Below the pieces are notes generated by a model. It did no database searches and was not told where the DNA came from. It saw only the letters and a program-made list of their open reading frames with translations. From Methyloprofundus sp. (GTDB lineage: Bacteria > Pseudomonadota > Gammaproteobacteria > Methylococcales > Methylomonadaceae): a stretch of DNA of 40,118 bases. A program made the translations under genes and the position numbers. Where the stretch lies: assembly GCA_012960135.1 (NCBI GenBank), contig DUBW01000046.1, positions 1 to 40,118 on the forward strand, in the 5' to 3' direction. Positions 33,471-40,118 of this stretch are shown here, one piece after another (positions within the stretch are counted from its first letter, which is position 1; every line of letters starts with the position of its first letter).

Positions 33471-34151
33471 TTAATCCGACCTACTGCCAAATAGCGCAGT
33501 TCCAACTCGTACAATCGTTGAGCCTTCTGCAATAGCCGCTCTCAAGTCGCCAGACATACCAAAAGAAAAAGTGTTAAGCTCAGGCTTGTTTAAGTGTTTT
33601 ATAGCTTGATATAGCAGGTGATACGGCTTGCATTGCTGCTTATAATCAGTTGCCGGTTGTGGTATTGCCATCACCCCACGTAACTTAAGATTAGTTAGTT
33701 TAGAAACCTGTTCAACTGCATCGGCTAATTCATCAAGTTGAAAGCCCGATTTACTGGGCTCATTGCTAATATTCACCTGCAGGCAAACATTTAGTGGCGG
33801 TAAATTGGCTGCTCGCTGCTCATTAAGCCGCTTAGCGATCTTTATCCGGTCTACGCTATGCACCCAGTTGAAATGTGCCGCAATTTGCCGAGTTTTGTTG
33901 GACTGTATCGGGCCAATAAAATGCCAGCAAATTTGATAACAGCTGAGTTCTTTCTGCTTTAACAACGCTTCTTGTAAATAGCTTTCGCCAAACTGCCTTT
34001 GCCCTGCCTGATACGCTTTAATAATATCTGCTGCTGGTTTGGTTTTACTAACTGCGAGCAATTGCACTGAACATGCATCCCGTCCCGCATCAGCCTCTGC
34101 CTGCCGAATATCAGCGTTAATTTTGTCTATTTTCTTAGCTTGTAATGCCAT
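33471..34151 (-). CDS. yggS: PLP homeostasis protein, YggS/PLPBP family
   Basis: A 226-residue cytoplasmic PLP-binding protein with an alanine-racemase-like TIM barrel but no known enzyme activity; it buffers pyridoxal phosphate. Lys36 in LLAVSKTKP is the PLP Schiff-base residue. Other family blocks are FGESYLQEA, WHFIGPIQSNKT and VNISNEPSKSGF, and the C-terminal FSFGMSGDLRAAIAEGSTIVRVG phosphate-binding segment. Divergent from pilT; the pairing of yggS next to pilT is common in gammaproteobacteria. Confidence 0.95.
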   Translation of the reverse strand: MALQAKKIDKINADIRQAEADAGRDACSVQLLAVSKTKPAADIIKAYQAGQRQFGESYLQEALLKQKELSCYQICWHFIGPIQSNKTRQIAAHFNWVHSVDRIKIAKRLNEQRAANLPPLNVCLQVNISNEPSKSGFQLDELADAVEQVSKLTNLKLRGVMAIPQPATDYKQQCKPYHLLYQAIKHLNKPELNTFSFGMSGDLRAAIAEGSTIVRVGTALFGSRSD

Positions 34152-34279
34152 GTATTAATCAGTGTATCTCAATTAAGTTGTTATTATTATTAAACACTAC
34201 TACTTTAAAAAGTTAAAGACATAAGCTACTGTATAAACAATAACATTACTATTATTTCTTCTTCCCCTCTGGAGTTTCG

Positions 34280-35317
34280 ATGGATATTGCTGAATTACTT
34301 GCGTTTTCTGTTAAAAATGGTGCCTCTGATTTGCATTTATCTGCTGGCCTTCCACCCATGATTCGAGTTGACGGTGATATTCGCCGGGTTAATATCGACG
34401 CTTTTGACCATAAAGTAGTGCATGCACTTATTTATGACATTATGAATGATAAACAGCGGCGCGATTATGAAGAATTTTTTGAAACGGATTTCTCGTTTGC
34501 ATTACCTGGTTTAGCTCGATTTCGTGTCAATGCCTTTAACCAGGAACGCGGTGCAGCCGCTGTTTTTAGAACCATTCCCTCTGAAATATTATCCTTAGAG
34601 GACCTGGGCGCCCCTAAATTCTTTACAACATTAACTGAAAAATCTCGCGGCCTGGTATTGGTCACAGGTCCGACAGGCTCGGGTAAATCAACAACGCTGG
34701 CAGCGATGGTTAATCATATTAATCTTACTCGATACGAGCATGTGCTAACCATTGAAGACCCGATCGAATTTCTGCATACCAGTCAAAAATGTCTAATCAA
34801 CCAACGAGAAGTACATCGGGATACCCAAAGTTTTAATGCCGCATTAAGATCGGCCCTAAGGGAAGATCCTGATATTATTTTAGTCGGTGAGATGCGTGAT
34901 ATTGAAACCATACGGCTGGCACTGACAGCGGCTGAGACAGGGCATCTGGTTTTTGGAACGTTACACACTACCTCTGCAGCTAAAACTATCGACCGTATTA
35001 TTGACGTATTTCCTGCTGCAGAAAAAGAGATGATTCGTTCAATGTTATCCGAATCATTACAGGCGGTTATCTCGCAAACCTTATTAAAAAAAATTGGCGG
35101 TGGACGTATTGCTGCACATGAAATTATGGTCGGTACCCCTGCGATTCGAAACCTGATTCGTGAAGCAAAAGTAGCGCAAATGTATTCAGCTATTCAGACA
35201 GGCCGCCGTGATGGTATGCAGACTCTGGATCAAAACTTGAAAGAGCTGGTAGATGCTGGAAAAATAACATCCAAGGCCGCTATGGTTAAGGCTGTCAGCA
35301 GAGATATGTTCCGTTAA
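34280..35317 (+). CDS. pilT: Type IV pilus retraction ATPase PilT
   Basis: A hexameric cytoplasmic ATPase that retracts type IV pili for twitching motility and DNA uptake. It is 345 residues, as expected. The N-terminal PAS-like domain (ASDLHLSAGLPPMIRVDG) is followed by the Walker A loop GPTGSGKST (~131-139), the Asp box TIEDPIEF, the Walker B region DPDIILVGEMRD and the His box TGHLVFGTLHT. The AIRNLIREAKVAQMYSAIQ motif near the C-terminus is the PilT retraction signature. CTGGAG precedes the ATG. It is followed by pilU after 19 bp. Confidence 0.97.
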   Translation: MDIAELLAFSVKNGASDLHLSAGLPPMIRVDGDIRRVNIDAFDHKVVHALIYDIMNDKQRRDYEEFFETDFSFALPGLARFRVNAFNQERGAAAVFRTIPSEILSLEDLGAPKFFTTLTEKSRGLVLVTGPTGSGKSTTLAAMVNHINLTRYEHVLTIEDPIEFLHTSQKCLINQREVHRDTQSFNAALRSALREDPDIILVGEMRDIETIRLALTAAETGHLVFGTLHTTSAAKTIDRIIDVFPAAEKEMIRSMLSESLQAVISQTLLKKIGGGRIAAHEIMVGTPAIRNLIREAKVAQMYSAIQTGRRDGMQTLDQNLKELVDAGKITSKAAMVKAVSRDMFR

Positions 35318-35336
35318 AGTTACACTGGAGAATAAT

Positions 35337-36476
35337 ATGGACTTTGAGAAGTTATTAGAATTGATGCGCACGCAAAAAGCATCCGATTTATTTATCACTG
35401 CAGGTCGCCCTGCTGCTTTAAAAATTGACGGTAAAATAAAAGATGTTTCAAAAAAACCTCTTACCGAAGAGCAATCCATGCTGCTAGTAAAAAACATCAT
35501 GACTCAACGTCAGCGTGATGATTTTGACAATACCAAGGAATGTAATTTTGCTATTAGCCGTAGTGGCCTAGGTCGTTTCAGAGTCAGCGCATTTACGCAA
35601 AGAGATGCTGCCGGCATGGTGCTAAGAAGGATAGAATCCGATATTCCAGACTGGGAAAGCCTACACCTTCCGCCTACGCTAAAAGACGTGATCATGGAAA
35701 ACCGTGGACTGGTTTTATTTGTTGGTGCCACAGGTACAGGTAAATCTACTTCCTTAGCCTCTTTAATCAAGTACCGTAATCAAAACAGTAGCGGACATAT
35801 TATTACCATCGAAGACCCTATCGAATTTGTTCACCCACATTTAGGCTGTATCATTACTCAGCGCGAAGTGGGCATGGACACCGAATCTTACGAAGTGGCC
35901 CTAAAAAACACTCTCCGCCAGGCTCCCAACGTGATTCTTATTGGTGAAATCCGTACCCGGGAAACTATGATGCACGCTTTAGCCTTTGCCGAGACAGGAC
36001 ATTTATGCTTATCTACATTACATGCAAACAATGCGAACCAGGCGCTTGATCGTATTCTGCATTTCTTTCCTGAAGATATGCATAGTCAGGTGTTTATGGA
36101 TCTGTCACTGAATTTAAAAGCAATTATAGCCCAGCAACTGGTTGCCCGGGCGGATGGTAAAGGTCGCTATCCCGTGATGGAAATTCTTTTAGGTACGCCG
36201 CTGGTTAGTGATCTGATTCGCAAAGGTGACGTACATAAATTAAAAGAGCTAATGAAGTCTTCCAAAGAACTAGGCATGCAAACCTTTGACCAGGCTCTTT
36301 ATGACTTATATACGTCTGGAAAAATTAGCTATGAGGATGCGATTAATGCAGCCGACTCCAAAAACGAGGTCCGCTTGATGATCAAACTGGGAGCACAGAC
36401 TAATTTTGCAGCGGGCGATCAGGAAATAAATCTAACCAATATTGAAGAGGGTGAAAGTAGAAACCTGCGTTTTTAA
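35337..36476 (+). CDS. pilU: PilT-dependent retraction ATPase PilU
   Basis: A 379-residue PilT paralogue that acts together with PilT in pilus retraction. Walker A is GATGTGKST (~129-137), with ITIEDPIEF, the Walker B NVILIGEIRT and the His box AETGHLCLSTLHA. The C-terminus is longer than in PilT (FAAGDQEINLTNIEEGES), a PilU feature, and the IRNLIREAK signature of PilT is replaced by VSDLIRKGDVHKLKELM. TGGAG lies upstream of the ATG. Cotranscribed with pilT. Confidence 0.95.
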   Translation: MDFEKLLELMRTQKASDLFITAGRPAALKIDGKIKDVSKKPLTEEQSMLLVKNIMTQRQRDDFDNTKECNFAISRSGLGRFRVSAFTQRDAAGMVLRRIESDIPDWESLHLPPTLKDVIMENRGLVLFVGATGTGKSTSLASLIKYRNQNSSGHIITIEDPIEFVHPHLGCIITQREVGMDTESYEVALKNTLRQAPNVILIGEIRTRETMMHALAFAETGHLCLSTLHANNANQALDRILHFFPEDMHSQVFMDLSLNLKAIIAQQLVARADGKGRYPVMEILLGTPLVSDLIRKGDVHKLKELMKSSKELGMQTFDQALYDLYTSGKISYEDAINAADSKNEVRLMIKLGAQTNFAAGDQEINLTNIEEGESRNLRF

Positions 36477-36640
36477 GTAAGGTGATTGTCGGAAAATAAT
36501 ATACCAGATTGCGCAGGATTTTTTATTCATCTTCAAAGCACGACTACAGGCGCATAGTTGCGCTATATTCCTGTGGCCGCAACGCCAAAGAAGGACAAGT
36601 AAGCTAGTTGTTCTTTGACAGAAATCGCCTAAAGCCCGCT

Positions 36641-37102
36641 CTACAATTCAATAAAGTCTTGTTGGCGCCACGCTTCATATAAGGTGACGGCTACAGTATT
36701 GGACAAATTCAGACTACGACTTGCAGGTAACATTGGCAAACGCAAGCGCTGCGGTTCCGGTAAAGAAGTTAGAATACTATCAGGTAAGCCTCTCGTTTCG
36801 GGGCCAAACATCAATACATCGCCCAATTGAAACTTAGCATCGGTATAACATTGCTTAGCCTTGGTAGTTAATGCATAGACCTTGGCGTATTGCTCACTTG
36901 CTAAAAAGGCACTGATATCCTTATGTACCCTGATGTCAGCCCACTCGTGATAATCCAATCCAGCCCTGCGTAACTTTTTGTCATCCAACTCAAAACCTAG
37001 TGGCTGGATTAAATGTAATTTAGCACCCGTATTAGCACATAGGCGAATAATATTACCGGTATTCGCGGGTATTTCTGGCTCAAAGAGAACAATATTAAAC
37101 AT
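36641..37102 (-). CDS. trmL: tRNA (cytidine/uridine-34 2'-O)-methyltransferase
   Basis: A SPOUT-class methyltransferase of 153 residues that methylates the wobble ribose of tRNA-Leu isoacceptors. The N-terminal [21 protein letters not shown] (abbreviated sense, ~5-25) is diagnostic. The knotted SAM-binding core shows [11 protein letters not shown] and [22 protein letters not shown] (~117-138). The frame can be extended to a TTG at 37126, but the ATG at 37102 gives the family N-terminus ([12 protein letters not shown]). It lies just past the glgP terminator, on the same strand. Confidence 0.94.
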   Translation of the reverse strand: MFNIVLFEPEIPANTGNIIRLCANTGAKLHLIQPLGFELDDKKLRRAGLDYHEWADIRVHKDISAFLASEQYAKVYALTTKAKQCYTDAKFQLGDVLMFGPETRGLPDSILTSLPEPQRLRLPMLPASRSLNLSNTVAVTLYEAWRQQDFIEL

Positions 37103-37135
37103 TGTTAATTTTAAAGTAGCAATCAATTCTTAAGC

Positions 37136-37170
37136 AAAAAAAACCAATGTATTTACGTAAAACACATTGG
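37136..37170 (-). terminator. Rho-independent terminator of glgP
   Basis: On the minus strand CCAATGT and ACATTGG (37144-37150 and 37164-37170) pair, with a further TTT/AAA inside, and the stem is followed by eight T (A-run at 37136-37143 on the plus strand). It lies 22 bp past the glgP stop and before the trmL start. Confidence 0.85.
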
Positions 37171-37191
37171 GTCTTCACATCCAGCTGTTAA

Positions 37192-39693
37192 TTATTTAGC
37201 ATTTATTGCCTTCAAGTTCCAGATTTCATCACTATAACTCTGGATAGTACGGTCAGTAGAAAATTTCCCGCTATTTGCTGTATTAATAATACTCATACGC
37301 GTCCAGCGGTCTTTATCCTGATATGCTTCTTCAACACGTTTTTGTGCATCAACAAAGCTACGGAAATCTGCAATCGTCATCCACATATCGTCTGAACTCT
37401 TAATGGAATTGATGACATCGTCAAAAATACCCTGTTCACACTGATTAAAACTTCCACTTTCAAGTAGGTGCATCACGCGCTGCAAGTCTTCGTCCTGAGC
37501 AATAATTGCCATTGGATCATAATGATGACGCATTTCTTCAACTTCAGATTCCGTTAAGCCAAACTTAAAGAAATTATCATCGCCTACTTCTTCGCGGATT
37601 TCTATATTAGCGCCGTCTAGCGTACCAATCGTTAAAGCGCCGTTCATCATAAATTTCATATTACCGGTACCAGAAGCCTCTTTACCCGCAGTAGAAATTT
37701 GCTCTGATAAATCAGCACCAGGACATATTTTTTCCATTGCTGAAACACAATAGTTTGGCATAAAGACCAGTTTTAACTTTTCGCCAACATCCGGGTCAGT
37801 ATTAATCACCTCTGAAATATTATTAATCAGCTTAATAATACGTTTCGCCATGTAATAACCTGGTGCAGCCTTACCTCCAATCAATACACAACGATCTGTC
37901 CAGTTATCTGTATCACCGCGTTTGATTCTGTCATATAGGTGTATTACATGTAATACATTTAACAATTGACGTTTATATTCATGAAAGCGTTTTACCTGCA
38001 CATCAAATAATGCATTTACATTAAGATCAATATCATGTTCAGTTTTCTTAAAATCGATTAATTTTTGCTTGGCAGATTGTTGTAATTCATACCATTTTTT
38101 GCAAAACTTCTCATCATTAAGAAATTTTTCCAGTTTTTTAAGTTCAGACAAATCAGTAACCCATTTATCACCAATTGATTCGGTAATAAAATCAGCTAAG
38201 TCTGGATTACATGCTGCTAACCAACGTCTTGGTGTTACACCGTTAGTTTTATTGTTAAATTTTCCAGGCCATAAATCATAGAAATCTTTAAACAAACCTT
38301 CTTTTAACAAATGAGAATGTAATTCTGCTACACCATTCACTGAAAAACTGCCGACGATAGCAAGATACGCCATTCTTACATGCTTATCATCATGCCCTTC
38401 TTCAATCAAAGACATACGAGCCAAGCGTTCAGAATCACTAGGCCAGCGAGCGGATACCTCAGCTAAAAAGTGAGCATTGATTTCAAAGATAATCTCCATT
38501 ACGCGTGGCAATAAAGACTGAAACAAACCAACTGACCATCTCTCTAGTGCTTCAGGCAATAAAGTATGGTTTGTATAGGCCATGGTTTTTTGCACGATAT
38601 CCCAAGCATCAGCCCACTCTAAGCCATGGTTATCAATCAACAAACGCATTAACTCAGCGACCGCAACACTAGGGTGTGTATCGTTTAATTGAAAGCAGTT
38701 TTTTTCTGCAAAGTGGGTAAAGTCATCCCCATGTCGCCCTACCCAGTTGGCAACAATATCCTGTAGACTTGCTGATGCCAATAGATACTGCTGCTGTAAG
38801 CGCAATGCCTTACCATTTTCATTAGCATCATTCGGGTAAAGCACCATACTAATATTTTCAGCTGTATTTTTTGCTGCGACCGATTCAGCATACGCACCTG
38901 CATTAAATTCATCTAAATTAAATTCTTCAGTGGCTGTTGCTTTCCATAAGCGCAAAGTATTAACTGTACCATTTTTATAGCCAGGAATCGGTGTATCATA
39001 GGGTACTGCCAAGATATCATGAGTATCAACCCACATTCTTTTCTTGCCACCCTGGTCATTTATGGCATCCACAACCTTACCGCCAAACTTGATACGCACT
39101 GTGTATTCCGGACGTTCAATTTCCCATACATTGCCATTTTTTAGCCAATGATCAGGCCGTTCCACTTGTTCACCATTAACAATTGCCTGCGTAAACATAC
39201 CGTATTCATAACGCAAACCATAACCGGTAACGGGTAATTGTAGGGTCGCACAACTATCTATAAAGCAGGCGGCTAATCGGCCTAAGCCACCGTTACCCAG
39301 ACCAGCATCAGGTTCACTGTCAATTAATTCTTCAATATCCAGACCTAAGTCATACATCGCTTGCGTTACTTCATCAGTAATACCCAGATTAAGCATGGCA
39401 TTACTCAGTGTACGCCCCATTAGATATTCCATGGATAAATAATACGCTTTCTTACAGTCTGTCTCTCTATAGATGTTGTAAGTATCTTTCCAGCGCTCTA
39501 CTAAACGGTCACTAATCGCCAATGAAAGTGCTTCATAAGCATAATGTGGTGAACGACAATTCTGATCACGACCCAAGCGATGGCTGTAATAATGTTTAAA
39601 GTCAGCGACAAAATCTTTTTTACCTAAGCCGAGTTTAGGTAATTTTGTTATATCAGAGCAAGGTTTGCTTTTTTTAAAAGTATTAATTGGCAT
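37192..39693 (-). CDS. glgP: Glycogen/starch/maltodextrin phosphorylase
   Basis: An 833-residue PLP enzyme that cleaves alpha-1,4-glucans with phosphate to glucose-1-phosphate. The PLP lysine is in EASGTGNMKFMMNGAL (~673-688). Other conserved blocks: YYLSMEYLMGRTLSNAMLN (~84-102), GNGGLGRLAACFIDS, GYGLRYEYGMF, the HPSVAVAELMRLL segment and VQVKRFHEYKRQLLN, ending WTRMSIINTANSGKFSTDRTI. Length matches the family (E. coli 815). The ATG has no evident ribosome site. It ends before a strong terminator and appears monocistronic; other glycogen genes are not in the window. Confidence 0.96.
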   Translation of the reverse strand: MPINTFKKSKPCSDITKLPKLGLGKKDFVADFKHYYSHRLGRDQNCRSPHYAYEALSLAISDRLVERWKDTYNIYRETDCKKAYYLSMEYLMGRTLSNAMLNLGITDEVTQAMYDLGLDIEELIDSEPDAGLGNGGLGRLAACFIDSCATLQLPVTGYGLRYEYGMFTQAIVNGEQVERPDHWLKNGNVWEIERPEYTVRIKFGGKVVDAINDQGGKKRMWVDTHDILAVPYDTPIPGYKNGTVNTLRLWKATATEEFNLDEFNAGAYAESVAAKNTAENISMVLYPNDANENGKALRLQQQYLLASASLQDIVANWVGRHGDDFTHFAEKNCFQLNDTHPSVAVAELMRLLIDNHGLEWADAWDIVQKTMAYTNHTLLPEALERWSVGLFQSLLPRVMEIIFEINAHFLAEVSARWPSDSERLARMSLIEEGHDDKHVRMAYLAIVGSFSVNGVAELHSHLLKEGLFKDFYDLWPGKFNNKTNGVTPRRWLAACNPDLADFITESIGDKWVTDLSELKKLEKFLNDEKFCKKWYELQQSAKQKLIDFKKTEHDIDLNVNALFDVQVKRFHEYKRQLLNVLHVIHLYDRIKRGDTDNWTDRCVLIGGKAAPGYYMAKRIIKLINNISEVINTDPDVGEKLKLVFMPNYCVSAMEKICPGADLSEQISTAGKEASGTGNMKFMMNGALTIGTLDGANIEIREEVGDDNFFKFGLTESEVEEMRHHYDPMAIIAQDEDLQRVMHLLESGSFNQCEQGIFDDVINSIKSSDDMWMTIADFRSFVDAQKRVEEAYQDKDRWTRMSIINTANSGKFSTDRTIQSYSDEIWNLKAINAK

Positions 39694-39979
39694 AGTTTTG
39701 ACAAGATAAAAATAAAATTTTAATTCCAGAGAATACGCGACGTCAGCAGCAAACTAAATAATTTCACCGAACATATAAGCGACATGGGGACTTTAATTAT
39801 TTTTTACTGCTCTGCTATTCCACGTATAGTAATTGTGTATTATTTGCCCAGTTCAGAATAAAAATAGCCAGCATAATTATAGTTTCATAGCTATTATTCT
39901 AGAATCATTAGTTGTTGATGGTTTCTAGAGCAAGCTCATGATTTCATAGCACTTCAAAGAAATACTCGCTTAACCTATG
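39694..39979. promoter_or_regulatory. Upstream region of glgP
   Basis: Nearly 290 bp of AT-rich sequence with no coding frame. The glgP promoter must lie here, but I see no convincing -35/-10 pair. Confidence 0.3.
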
Positions 39980-40118
39980 GCGACAGGGAGTCGCTATTTT
40001 TGCGAAAGCTTGTTTTGGGCATCCCAGCCCAAGCAAGCGGCAAAAACTTAACGCGACCGCTAATGCATTCGGCGCCCCAGACGTCCTGCGTACGTGCCAC
40101 TTCGCCACTACCATCGTA
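39980..40118. repeat. G+C-richer structured repeat, cut by the window edge
   Basis: GCGAC/GTCGC (39980-39984 with 39990-39994) forms one hairpin. A larger one follows: outer arms TTTTTGC (39997-40003) and GCAAAAA (40040-40046), inner arms GCTTG (40008-40012) and CAAGC (40034-40038), with TTGGGC/GCCCAA near the loop. The remaining bases to the window end are much richer in G+C than the surroundings. This looks like an intergenic repeat element rather than a gene, and continues beyond the window. Confidence 0.4.

Noticed and set aside
1..40118. tRNA or rRNA genes, CRISPR arrays, toxin-antitoxin pairs, phage or IS transposase genes
   Set aside because: None was found on either strand; spacers contain hairpins and short repeats but no regularly spaced repeat array and no transposase motif.

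Overview
The window is about 40 kb of an AT-rich bacterial chromosome. Gene order and protein families point to a gammaproteobacterium: gpmI-envC-ctpA, a yibN-type rhodanese with secB and gpsA, glmU-glmS, hemW-pyrE, pilT-pilU, and a sulfite-reductase hemoprotein with a DUF934 partner. A relative of low-GC Methylococcales (methanotrophs) fits the protein sequences, but that placement is inference. No rRNA, tRNA, CRISPR array, prophage or intact insertion sequence was seen.

Layout, left to right. Positions 1-5.3 kb hold a truncated membrane-anchored proline-rich protein, a cold-shock gene (cspA) with a strong promoter and a leader of about 145 nt, then the envelope/glycolysis cluster gpmI-envC-ctpA, all on the minus strand. 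A 590-bp divergent spacer (5318-5907) carries a 220-bp terminal-inverted-repeat element, a CRP/FNR-like palindrome and an 18-bp perfect palindrome. Next comes a plus-strand operon (5.9-8.2 kb): an ArsR regulator with the cysteine pair of persulfide sensors, a rhodanese, secB and gpsA. Around 8.3-11.5 kb are a decayed Crp/Fnr regulator, ilvE, a decayed cytochrome-c-type membrane protein, a short hairpin repeat and a SirB2-like protein. From 11.5 to 19.6 kb are a nucleoside-phosphorylase-like protein, a ZIP metal transporter, glmS/glmU, an NlpE-like protein, pyrE and hemW. A modA remnant follows, then a large Tat-exported multicopper oxidase (20.6-23.3 kb), a small periplasmic helical protein, another broken membrane gene, and the sulfite-reductase/DUF934 pair. 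The last part has nhaD, an AmpG-like permease, polA, a 45-aa membrane protein, a PepSY-type pseudogene, yggS, pilT-pilU, trmL and glgP.

How the genes relate: most intact genes are core functions (cell-wall precursor synthesis by GlmU/GlmS, cell separation by EnvC/CtpA, muropeptide recycling by AmpG, DNA repair, pyrimidine and branched-chain amino-acid synthesis, twitching motility, glycogen use). The accessory layer is about metals and sulfur: ZIP transporter, NlpE-like protein, multicopper oxidase, sulfite reductase, and the ArsR-rhodanese pair.

The most striking global feature is gene decay. Five separate genes are broken (Crp/Fnr regulator, cytochrome-c membrane protein, ModA, a two-part membrane protein, a PepSY protein), by nonsense changes and small indels, while the surrounding genes are intact. 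Intergenic spacers also carry several structured repeats. No clearly new defence or biosynthetic system was found. The best candidates for follow-up are the ArsR/rhodanese pair, the inverted-repeat element and the oversized multicopper oxidase.
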